From Boswellia sacra (Eukaryota; Streptophyta; Magnoliopsida; Sapindales; Burseraceae): 64,000 bases of DNA. The position numbers and the translations under genes are program-made. Below are positions 25,456 to 35,298 of this stretch, piece by piece. Numbering within the stretch: the stretch's first letter is position 1; every line of letters begins with the position of its first letter. The notes under the pieces were generated by a model that was not told the origin of the DNA, did not search any database, and saw nothing but the letters and a program-made list of their open reading frames with translations. The DNA lies in contig SNVD02015993.1 of the NCBI GenBank assembly GCA_013180625.2, positions 60,409-124,408 of the forward strand, written 5' to 3'.

Positions 25456-25980
25456 AACACTTCACTCCGGAATCCAGTAGTTAATTAAGATTCGGACCAA
25501 TTGTTGCCACCGTGATATGTATATGAAATTTTTTGAATTAAAAAAAAAAATGATTCTGTTTTTCCCTAAACTGCAAAGTCATCCATCTATCTCTCTATAT
25601 CTACATGAGTCCGTTTTATCTCATATCTTCCCTATCCCTTCCCCTACCATATTAATCATTCTATTTCTATCTTTTACCTAATTTTACTTTTCTCCTTTCT
25701 TTCAAATCACAGTAGACACGAATATCAGAAATTTCTTCTCCATCTTCCAATATCTTTCACTCTTATGCCTTCAACATTTTGGGCTTCTTTGTTTTTATGC
25801 GAATGAAATAGACTCTAGTTATTTTGGTCAAGAATCTCATCGTATAATTTGCCTGATATGGTAAAGACGAAGAAGGTAATGATCATAACTCTTATCTCTA
25901 TCTTCTCAAATATCTCTCTCACCCCTATCTAACATATGCTATTTCTCAGTTTTCTATAGATGAAGCATACTTATTTCTTT
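22661..25980. other. AT-rich intergenic DNA
   Basis: No gene recognised. Contains an (AT)n(AC)n microsatellite at 25403-25455 and a pyrimidine-rich stretch at about 25.56-25.93 kb that could be a former leader or promoter but has no coding continuation. Confidence 0.5.
25403..25455. repeat. (AT)n(AC)n microsatellite
   Basis: About 21 AT units followed by AC units. Confidence 0.95.
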
Positions 25981-26380
25981 GCCCAACAATCGCACTGATT
26001 AATTTGAATAATACAAGAAATATGAAGAAGAAAATCAGAGTTTGGTACTTTTAAACTACCAAAAAAAAAGGTCATTTACACCAACTATTTTACTATTGTA
26101 AAAGGTCTTTTACGACGACCTTACAACAAGCCTTGAATCGATGTAGATAATATAAACCGTAAATCTTTTGTAACAACTTATTAGATCAATTATGAGAAGA
26201 GCATAATTATTTACAACAACACCTGTACAGTTGGAGAAGATCATCTACGTTGGTCAGGGACCTCAATACCTGGCACCGGGAAGGTTTTTTTAATCCCTGT
26301 CCCCAGAAAATTCTCCGGAAATTCAGGGGTCGGGGAATTCAATTCCCTGGATATGTACCCGGATTTTTAATTCTGTTTTT
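25981..26380. repeat. Transposon-derived fragments (CACTA-like, then GC-rich hAT-like)
   Basis: 'aactaccaaaaaaaaaggtcatttacacc' and 'ggtcttttacgacgacc' at 26053-26123 resemble CACTA terminal and subterminal sequence. 'ccctgtccccagaaaattc', 'ggggtcggggaattc' and 'tacccggat' at 26290-26365 resemble hAT subterminal GC motifs. Both are fragments without defined ends. Confidence 0.3.
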
Positions 26381-26499
26381 ATTTTAAAAAAATTATACTT
26401 ATATTTGTTTTTGCGAGCCAATACAAGGCCATTATAGTTAGATAAGATGCAAAAAGGAAAAAAAAATTAAAGCTAAAACAAGCAACCTACTAAAACGCT

Positions 26500-26790
26500 T
26501 GACAAAACTTGACGAGCTCGATAGAGCTCGACACGACTCGACATGTAAGTGTTAAGTGTTGGATGATGCATCCGACACTCATCCGACACTCGATGTCTTC
26601 GAAAATAGACTGATGTCAAGTGTCGGTTGTGAATCCGATATAACTCAATATGTAAGTGTCGAGTGTCGGATGCATCATCGAGTATCGGATGCATCCTTCA
26701 ACACTCGATGTCTTCCAAAATAGACGGATATTGAGTGTCGGTTGTGAATCCGACACTACTCGACATGTAAGTATCAAGTGTCGGATGATG
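26500..26790. repeat. Roughly 110-bp tandem repeat rich in GTCGGAT/ATCCGAC, cut by the Athila element
   Basis: The motif 'catgtaagtgt(t/c)(a/g)agtgt' recurs at about 26541, 26648 and 26763, giving unit lengths of about 107 and 115 bp. Each unit has inverted 'gtcggatg...catccgac' segments, 'cactcgatgtcttc', 'aaaatagac' and 'gtgtcggttgtgaatccga'. The third copy stops abruptly at 26790 where the Athila LTR starts. Confidence 0.75.
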
Positions 26791-28157
26791 TGATGAACAC
26801 TTAAATATGCATGTTTAATAAGAGTTTAGTTCATCATATTACGTTAATAGTGTCATTAAATTCCTCAACTTAAGCATATTTGTAGCATTTACATCTTTGG
26901 AATTAATTTCTCTTAATTTTGGTTTTGTTACAGGTTCGGTAAAATTGGCATAACTCTCTATTTATAGATCAGAATGGTGCAATTCTTAATGTTTTGGAAA
27001 GCTGATTCAATTTTCTACAAGATTGCATTTCACAAGCATCATCAAATTCGGGCTCTTAGTGGACCAAAATTGGGCTTGAAGTGAACCCATCTACAGTCTC
27101 GGCCCAGTCTGACCAGGCCTCAGTATTTGGACCGTATCTCTCAAAATACGTATCCAAATTGTGCAAATCAATATGTTCTAGAAAGCTGAGAGAAATATCT
27201 ACAACTTTCATGAAGACATGTGATTAAAATTCACAACGTTTAGATGTCAAAATTGATGGTCAAAGTCGGTGCCTAATGATCCCAATTGTCAAAGATATTT
27301 ACAACTAATATTTGACAATTATGCCCTTGTAATTTGACAAGTTTGCCCCTGGATGTATCTATAAATAGAGGTGCCTTGTGACCCATTAGGGCATCTTGGC
27401 CTTGGCTGGAATATTTTGGCTTTGGCTAGGATCTTGTATTGTGTTTTGTGTGTTTATGTTATTAATGAATTTCCTTTTTCTTGCATTTTATTTTCTTTCT
27501 ATTATAATGTTCTTCTAATTTCTCTTTTGCTAAGGTGAAAGGGTGAAACCCTTGATATGAGAATAAGGATTCTCTAACCCTTAATATGTGCTTAATAATC
27601 TTAATCTTATGATGTTTATTCAATATGATTTATATTTAATTTCTTAATCAATCTTGACACCACTCGTAAAGTGGAGGTCTTGATCCATTGTCGACAATCC
27701 TTGGCACATCAAATGCTTGGATCCTTTCTAGATGATGTATGGTTCTTCCTTACCGACACGAATCTAGTTAGGAACCTTGATTTGTTGTAGACATATGATG
27801 ATTGGCACATTGGATGCTTGAACCCATTTACAAGAAGTGGCATAAATATTGGTAATGAAACAAATATAATTCATATAACTAAAATGGGTTAATTATCCTT
27901 ATTTGAAATATCAAGGGCGGATCCCCTAACCTTAGCTTTCATTATTATTGTGTTAATTCCTTTTACTTGCGCATTTTAATTATTCTCATCCATTGTTGAT
28001 ATTATCTTCTCATATCTTTGAATCATCATATCGTATTTGCTTAGCTTATAATTTGAGCGCTAAATTCTCCTTCCTCGTGGATCGACCCCGGTCTCACCGG
28101 GTTTTATTACTTCGACACTCCTATACTTGGGAGACAATCCTATTTTCGGATGTGTCA
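26791..28157 (+). repeat. 5' LTR of the Athila element
   Basis: Begins TGATGAACAC and ends GGATGTGTCA. The same family supplies the solo LTR at 6217-7675. Confidence 0.95.
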
Positions 28158-28163
28158 AGTTTT

Positions 28164-28181
28164 TGGCGCCGTTGCCGGGGA
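28164..28181 (+). promoter_or_regulatory. Primer-binding site, tRNA-Asp type
   Basis: TGGCGCCGTTGCCGGGGA, six bases after the LTR. It is the standard site of Athila elements, complementary to the 3' end of plant tRNA-Asp. Confidence 0.88.
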
Positions 28182-28291
28182 AGGTAAAAATTGGCGTGCA
28201 AAATTGTAAGTGTTCTCTTTTCTCATCTTAGATCTAAATTTTTTATTTTTGTGTTTTCATCTTTTGCTCTCTTTTCTTCTCCCTTTCTTGC

Positions 28292-29614
28292 ATGAAAATT
28301 TGGTCACGAACATCTAGTGGTAGACTTGTTAGAAAAACATCATCTTCCTTAGAAAACATGGCCAACAATCATGAGGAAATATTCACGGATGAAGGGGACA
28401 ACCGTTCGCAACAAAATGATCAAAACCAACGAAGAACCCTCAAAGACTACATGAATCCGGTAAGGACTAGTGCACCATCTTGTGTAGTTTCTCCTCCAGA
28501 TTCAATCCATTTCAATTTCAAACCAAGTTTTGTTCGACTTCTACCCACTTTTCATGGCCTTGACATGGAGAACCCATATTCGCACTTGAAACTCTTTGAA
28601 GAGGTATGTAGCTCCTACACTGACCCAAATTGTAGCATAAACACCATTAGATTAAAGCTTTTTCCTTTTTCTTTAAAAGATAAAGCTAGAACATGGCTAC
28701 AAAATTTGAGGTCGAATTTCATCAGTTCATGGGATGAGATGAAACAACAATTTTTGAAAAAATTTTTTCCTACCCATAGAACAAATTCTCTTAAAAGACA
28801 AATTTCTGATTTCTCTCAGAAACAAGGGGAAACCCTTTACCAATGTTGGGATAGGTATAAGGAACTACTTAATACCTGTCCTCACCATGGTTTTGAAACT
28901 TGGAGAATAGTTGCACACTTCTATGAAGGGTTAACACCTCAAGATAGGCAACTAGTAGAATTAATGTGTAATGGAGAATTTAAAGAAAAAGACCCTGAGG
29001 AAGCACTTGACTTCCTAGATTCCTTGGCAGAAAAGGCACAAAATTGGGACACTGCTGGCACCTATGAGGTACCAAGCAAGGCCCAAACCTCGACATCCAA
29101 TAGAGGTATTTACAACCTTAGGGAAGACCATGACCTTCAAACCAAATTCGCATCCCTAGCTAGAAAAGTCGAGGCTTTAGAGATGAAAAAGAGTGGTCAA
29201 TTGAAATCTATTCAAGAAAATGTCTGTAACATTTGTGATGACAATGACCATTCTACTGATGATTGCCCAACTTTGCCTGCCTTTAGGGAATGTCTCCATG
29301 AAGAAGCCAATGCCTTGAACACTTTCAAAAGGCCAAATCACAATCCATATTCACAAACCTACCATCCTGGTTGGAGAAATCATCCAAATTTTAGCTGGAA
29401 AAATGACAATCATGCACAATCTTCACAAGTCCCTTTTCAAACACGACAAAATTTTCAAAATTCTCATGATCATGCATATGCTCCTCCTCCTAGGAATGAC
29501 TTTGAAGAGACCTTGCATTCATTCATTACAAAGCAAGAGACTTTCAATAGTCAAACTGCTCAAACATTAGCAAATTTGTCAGAAACTCTTTGCAAAATTT
29601 GCATCGACATTTAG
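28292..29614 (+). CDS. Gag capsid protein of the Athila element
   Basis: A 440-codon ORF from the ATG at 28292, the first long frame after the primer site. The central retrotransposon-gag domain (about residues 75-190) contains LKLFEEVCSSYTDP, LFPFSLKDKARTWLQNL and WDEMKQQFLKKFFP. A zinc knuckle CNICDDNDHSTDDC (CX2CX4HX4C) lies near residues 312-325. The product would assemble the virus-like particle and bind the RNA genome. The stop at 29612-29614 seems to come from a 1-base frame change, because HLASKREGKFPSQ and then LVMTLRNGKIVE, the usual Athila continuation into pol, follow at once in another frame. An alternative start at 28360 is possible. Confidence 0.9.
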   Translation: MKIWSRTSSGRLVRKTSSSLENMANNHEEIFTDEGDNRSQQNDQNQRRTLKDYMNPVRTSAPSCVVSPPDSIHFNFKPSFVRLLPTFHGLDMENPYSHLKLFEEVCSSYTDPNCSINTIRLKLFPFSLKDKARTWLQNLRSNFISSWDEMKQQFLKKFFPTHRTNSLKRQISDFSQKQGETLYQCWDRYKELLNTCPHHGFETWRIVAHFYEGLTPQDRQLVELMCNGEFKEKDPEEALDFLDSLAEKAQNWDTAGTYEVPSKAQTSTSNRGIYNLREDHDLQTKFASLARKVEALEMKKSGQLKSIQENVCNICDDNDHSTDDCPTLPAFRECLHEEANALNTFKRPNHNPYSQTYHPGWRNHPNFSWKNDNHAQSSQVPFQTRQNFQNSHDHAYAPPPRNDFEETLHSFITKQETFNSQTAQTLANLSETLCKICIDI

Positions 29615-32600
29615 CATCCAAGAGAAGGGAAAATTTCCTTCTCAAACATTGCAAAACCCCAAAGATAAATCTAACTCAAATGCAGGAAGTTCAAGTAACC
29701 ATTACTTTGACCAAGCCAAGTTAGTCATGACCCTTCGCAATGGTAAGATTGTTGAAAAACACATTCCTGACCCTTGTGAGAAAGAAGAATAATCGATCTC
29801 TAAAGGGCAGGAAGAGGTTACCAAACCAACACCTAGCGAAGAGGAAACCATATCCTCATCTGTGCCTCTATTTCCTCAAGCATTAGCCACACAAAAGAAG
29901 CAAACTCACAGTTCTGAAATCTTTGAAATTTTCAAACAGGTAAAGGTCAACATTCCCTTGCTTGATGTGATCAAACAGGTACCTTCTTATGCAAAATTTT
30001 TGAAGGACTTGTGCACTGTAAAAAGAAAACTAAATGTTAAAAAGAAGGCCTTTCTAGCCGAGCAAGTAAGTGCTATTCTTCAAAATAATAATACAGTGAA
30101 ATATAAGGATCCAGGTTGTCCTACAATTTCATGTGTTATTGGAGAGCATAAAATTGAACAAGCTTTACTTGATCTTGGTGCTAGTGTGAATTTGCTTCCA
30201 TATTCGGTTTTTCAGAAACTCAATCTAGGTGAGTTAAAACCGACTTCTGTGACTCTTTTGCTTGCTGATAGATCAATTAAAGTACCAAGAGGAGTAGTAG
30301 AAGATGTGTTAGTTCAAGTCGATAAATTCATTTACCCAGTGGATTTTATTGTCTTGGACACACAACCAGTGGAAGTAGTAATTCAATTCCTGTCATTTAG
30401 GGCGTCCATTTCTAGCTACCTCTAATGCTTTGATTAATTGCAGGAATGGAGTCATGAAGCTATCTTTGGGAACATGACATTGAAACTAATGTTTTCAATA
30501 TGTGCAAACAACCAAATGAAGAAGAAGATGAAATTGAGGAGGCCAATATGATCGAATCTATTGTGGAAGATCACATCCAAAAAGGGAGTTCTTCTAACCC
30601 TTTGGAAACTTATTTAGTAAATTCGTTAGAATCAAGTATGGAACTAGAACATGATCTTTCTAATATGTGTTCTTTACTGGATTGTGCACAGGTGTTGGAA
30701 AAAGGCTCAAAATCAAGATTTGAAGAATTGGGGCAGATGAATGAAAGCAAGGAAGATGAAGCTCCCAAGCTAGAATTGAAGCCCTTACCTGAAGGACTGA
30801 AATATGCATATCTTGGGGAGAATCAGACATATCCGGTGGTAATTTCTTCATCCCTCACATGCGAGCAACAAGGTAAGTTGATAGAAGTGCTTAAAAGGCA
30901 TAAAAATGCAATTGGGTGGACTTTAAAAGATATAAAAGGCATTAACCCTTTAATTTGCACACATAGAATACATTTAGAGGAAAATGCCAAAACATCTCAA
31001 CAACCTCAAAGGAGATTAAATCCACACATGAAAGAGGTCATTAGGGCTGAAGTTCTCAAACTACTTGATGTGGGAATTATCTATCCTATTTCTGATAGTA
31101 AGTGGGTAAGCCCTACACAAGTAGTACCTAAGAAATCTGGCATTACAGTAGTTAAAAATGAAAAGGGTGAATTATTGCCAACTCGTGTCTCATCTAGTTG
31201 GAGGATGTGCATTGATTATAGAAAATTAAATGCTGTCACTAGAAAAGACCATTTTCCCTTACCCTTCCTTGACCAAATTCTTGAAAGAGTAGCAGGAAAC
31301 CCCTACTACTGCTTTCTTGATGGATACTCAGGCTACTATCAAATTCCCATTGCACTTGAAGACCAAGAAAAGACCACATTCACGTGCCCCTTTGGCACTT
31401 TTGCATTTAGGAGAATGCCTTTTGGACTTTGTAATGCCCCAGCCACTTTTCAAAGATGCATGTTAAGCATTTTCAGTGACATGGTTGAGCATTGTTTAGA
31501 AGTTTTCATGGATGATTTAACTGTCTTTGGAAACTCTTTTGATAATTGTCTTGAAAATTTAGAAAAAGTCCTAAAAAAAGGTGTGTAGAAAAAGGTCTTA
31601 TTTGAATTGGGAAAAATGTTCATTATATGGTCACTTCAGGAATTGTTTTTAGGTCATGTGGTGTCTTCTAAAGGAATTGAAGTGGAAAAGCAAAAGTGGA
31701 ATTAATTTCCCATTTGCCTCCACCAAAAACAGTTAAAGAGGTTCGTTCATTCTTAGGCATGCTGGATTTTATAGGAGGTTCATAAGAAATTTCAGTGCTA
31801 TATCTAAACCTCTTTGTAACCTCTTAATAAAAGATACTTCCTTTTGAATGGACTCAAGAATGTCAAAATGCTTGATACACTAATTGGACTTTTAACAACT
31901 GCTCCAATTATGCAATCTCCTGATTGGTCCTTGCCTTTTGAATTGATGTGTGATGCAAGTGACTATGCCGTTGGTGCTGTCTTAGGACAAAGAAAAGAAG
32001 GTAAGCCTTATGTAATATACTATGCAAGTAGGACTTTAAATGATGCACAAATGAATTACACAACAACTGAGAAAGAACTACTTGCAGTAGTATTTGCATT
32101 GGACAAATTTCGATCTTATTTAATTGGCTCTCCAACAATTGTTTACACTGACCATGCAGCTGTGAATATTTAATGACTAAACAGGATGCAAAACCTAGAT
32201 TGATACGGTGGATCTTATTGCTCCAAGAATTCAACTCACAATAAAGGATAAGAAAGGAGCCGAAAATGTCGTTGCTGATCATCTTTCAAGACTAACGACA
32301 GAGACATTAATTGAAACTTCACCTATCAATGATTTCCTTTTCTTGATGAATTTTTATTTTCTGTTGCTACTGTACCTTGGTTTGCTAACATTGTAAATTT
32401 TCTTGCGACAGGGAAAATGCCACCTCATTGGAATGCTCAAGACAAAAGAAAATTTTTAACCGAGGTGAAAAATTTTTACTGGGATGACCCATATCTGTTC
32501 AAATATTGTCCAGACCAAATAATGAGAAGATGCATACCCGACAATGAGGTAAGTAGTGTCATTAACTTTTGTCATTCTGAAGCATGTGGAGGACATTTTT

Positions 32601-33660
32601 CATCTAGAAAAACAGCTGCTAAGATCTTACAATGTGGATTTTATTGGCCCACCTTATTTAAAGATGCACATGCATTTTGCAAAACGTGTGAAAATTGTCA
32701 AAAATTGGGATCTATTTCAAAAAGAAATATGATGCCGTTGAATCCCATTCTTATCGTTGAAATCTTTGACTGTTGGGGTATTGATTTTATGGGACCCTTT
32801 CCACCGTCATTTGGTTTGTGTACATCCTTGTTGCAGTAGACTATGTTTCAAAATGGGTCGAGGCAATTCCATGTCGAAACAATGATCACAAAACAGTTGT
32901 CAAATTCTTGAAAGGAGAATATCTTAAGTAGATTTGGAATTCCTCGAGCCATTATTAGTGATGGGGGTACACATTTTTGTAACAAACCATTTGAAACTTT
33001 AATGAAGAAATATGGAATAACCCATAAAATTTCTACACCTTATCACCCACAAACAAGTGGACAAGTTGAATTAGCTAATAGGGAGATAAAAAAGATCCTA
33101 GAAAAAACGGTTAACCCAAATCGTAAAGATTGGTCTTTAAGACTTAATGATGCACTCTAGGCTTACCGAACTGCTTTGAAAACATCATTGGGAATGTCTT
33201 CTTATAGATTAGTTTATGGAAAATCTTGTCACTTGCCAGTGGAAATTGAACATAAAGCTTATTGGGCCATTAAAACATTTAACACAAACTTGAATGATGC
33301 TTGCAAGTTACGTAAACTCCAACTGAATGAACTTGAAGAAATCAGGAATGAGGCTTATGAAAATTCTAAAATCTACAAAGAAAAAATGAAGGTTTTTCAT
33401 GACAAATCCATTGTTATAAAATCTTTTGAACCTTCACAAAAAGTTCTTTTGTATGATTCAAGGTTGCATTTATTTCCTGGTAAACTTCGGTCACGTTGGA
33501 CTGGGCCTTTCATTATTAAAAATGTTTTCCCTCATGGAGCAGTTGAAATTGAGAACCCAAAGAATGGTCATGTGTTTAAAGTTAATGGACAACGGTTAAA
33601 ACCATTCTTTGAAAATTTTGACCAAAAGGAAGAGTCCATTGCTTTAGTCGATCCTTTTTA
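29615..33660 (+). pseudogene. Athila pol remnant (protease, RT, RNase H, integrase)
   Basis: Domains in order: aspartic protease in ORF 29862-30425 with LLDLGASVNLLP; reverse transcriptase in 30500-31588 with WRMCIDYRKLNAVTRKDHFP and catalytic FMDDL; RNase H in 31844-32173 with MCDASDYAVGAVLGQ and YTTTEKELLAVV; integrase zinc region in 32417-32839 (FCHSEACGGHF, then CKTCENC); core with [21 protein letters not shown] and [10 protein letters not shown] supplying the D, D and E; C-terminal part 33176-33661. Frame breaks fall near 29.6, 30.42, 31.59, 31.7-31.85, 32.17 and 32.83 kb, and TAG replaces a conserved Trp at 33158. All domains are recognisable but the polyprotein cannot be made from this copy. 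Confidence 0.9.
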
Positions 33661-33783
33661 AGGATTGATTTTTCCCGGTCAAGTGGCGGATACGGTACTC
33701 CGTGACTATTAAAGTCGGTTTTTCAGTTCCCTAAAAACTGTTGCTTGCATCCATTTTCTTTTCTTCTCTCTCATTTTCTTCAC

Positions 33784-34332
33784 ATGGATACCATTCTCTC
33801 AAATTTGCACAAACATTTTCCCTCTCTTCCTCAAAATGATTTGCTTAAAATTTATAAAGCTCGTGCAGAAAGACTAAGGTTGTTGATGCGTAAGGGTATT
33901 CCTGCTGATTTAAGATGGTTAATTGAAGCCAAGGTTCGATTCTCTTGTGAGTTTTCAGATAATCTTGTTTTCCATATGCCAGGTTTGGGAAAAAGCTCTT
34001 ATGCCAAAAAGCGAAGAGCGAAAAGGTTACAAGTTTGTCCCAGATGTGCAAGATGGACTTGTAACCAGCGTTGCCGCTCCTTGGGATATTTGTCTAACAA
34101 TCGAGAGGATAAACTACAGTTCATCAAGAATGGACTGAGTAAGGAGTCTTTGGATTATATCCGAACGACTCTTGAGACGCATTCTTGTGGACTTGTGCAG
34201 CGTGAAATTTTTAATTTGTGGACACAATTCCGAGATGAGCAGGAAAGCTATAGTCTTGGGAATCTGACTCAAAACGACCCTATTTGCCAGTTTATAAGAA
34301 AACTGGATGGGAAGCATATCCCCAACTCATAA
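33784..34332 (+). CDS. Unrecognised 182-residue Cys-cluster ORF between integrase and LOG
   Basis: An intact ORF from the ATG at 33784, about 125 bases after the integrase stop, at the position where Athila elements carry an env-like ORF. The protein is basic, with no signal peptide or membrane segment. Visible features: a Lys/Arg cluster KKRRAKR (residues 75-81), which could be a nuclear localisation signal; a CX2CX4CX3C cluster (CPRCARWTCNQRC, residues 85-97), likely metal binding; and an amphipathic C-terminal half with LSKESLDYIRTTLETHSCGL. It stayed open while pol decayed, which suggests recent constraint or chance. I do not recognise the family and propose no function. It could be an element accessory protein or a captured host exon set. 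Confidence 0.75.
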   Translation: MDTILSNLHKHFPSLPQNDLLKIYKARAERLRLLMRKGIPADLRWLIEAKVRFSCEFSDNLVFHMPGLGKSSYAKKRRAKRLQVCPRCARWTCNQRCRSLGYLSNNREDKLQFIKNGLSKESLDYIRTTLETHSCGLVQREIFNLWTQFRDEQESYSLGNLTQNDPICQFIRKLDGKHIPNS

Positions 34333-34648
34333 AAGGTGTTTAAGCCATTTATGGACGTAAAACCAGAGAAAGATATGAGCCACTATCACAACTACCTGTA
34401 CATATGCATGCGTGCCATCATTTTTGAATTTTAATGCTTCATTGCTGTCATTTTTGAATTTGTATCTTTTGTTTGACTTATGGTGTCTTATTTCATCATC
34501 TTTTGACCTTTTTTTGCATTATTGTCAACTTTTTCAACAAACAATCGAGCTACCTAGATAGATATCATCATTAACATACCTTTTTGCACTCCATAAATAC
34601 CACCTGTCTTGTTCTCTTCTTCACACATAGTTAGAGAGTTACATAGAC
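34333..34648 (+). promoter_or_regulatory. Spacer before LOG with possible TATA motif
   Basis: AT-rich, no ORF. 'ctccataaataccacc' near 34589-34604 lies about 50 bases before the LOG start codon and is followed by a CT-rich stretch, resembling a plant core promoter with a short leader. This is inference only. Confidence 0.3.
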
Positions 34649-35298
34649 ATGGAGGGAACTTCAAAACGTCGAATCCAAATGATATGTGTATTCTGTGGAT
34701 CTCGACCAGGTAAAAGTGAAGAGTTCGTAGAAGTAGCGAATTATCTTGGTAGGCTACTGGCTGAAGAAAGATTCATGTGGTTTATGGGGGAGGTAGCCTC
34801 GGGTTAATGGGTTGTGTGTCAACAGCTGCACATGTAGGAGGTCCTCAAGTTTTAGGAGTTATTCCTAAAGCTTTGGCTGTAGAAAGTATTGTTGGAAAAA
34901 CGGTTGGGAAGGAGTTACATGTCTCCTCTATGCATGAACGCATGGCACATATGCTCATCAATTCAGATGCCTTTATTGCTTTACCAGGTGGCTTTGGCAC
35001 TCTTGAAGAAATTTTTCAAATTGCCTCTTGGGCCCAACTGAATCTCCATCAAAAACCCATCGGTTTGTTGAATGTCAAAAATTTATTTGATCCTTTGATA
35101 AGTTTTGTTGATGCAGCTGTGGAACAGAATTTTATCCCTCATTCAGCGAGAAAGATCCTTATTTCTTCCACTTCTGCTGGTGAGCTACTTGACAAATTAC
35201 AAGAAGTTGAGTATGAACCTGACCCAACTAGTACTCAAATTAATTGGGCAGGAGGGCAAAACAAAAAGTGCAAATTGGATTTGAATCTCCGTTTGTAA
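34649..35298 (+). pseudogene. LOG: LOG cytokinin riboside 5'-monophosphate phosphoribohydrolase, one frameshift, inside the retrotransposon
   Basis: LOG enzymes release active free-base cytokinin from cytokinin ribotides in one step. The ATG at 34649 (context gacATGG) starts MEGTSKRR, then ICVFCGSRPGKSEEF, the usual LOG N-terminus. Near 34775 one base appears missing: the first frame runs to a stop at about 34804, while the shifted frame continues VVYGGGSLGLMG and then VLGVIPKAL, MHERMAHM, the signature PGGFGTLEE (about 34984-35010), WAQLNLHQKPIGLLNV and the stop at 35298. The 650 bases equal about 216 codons less one base, the usual LOG length. There are no introns although plant LOG genes normally have several, so capture was probably through mRNA. 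The C-terminus is LDLNLRL. This copy should not make full-length enzyme unless the frameshift is bypassed. Confidence 0.93.

Noticed and set aside
31908..32282. Minus-strand ORF of 124 codons opposite RNase H
   Set aside because: Shadow of the Athila RNase H coding strand.
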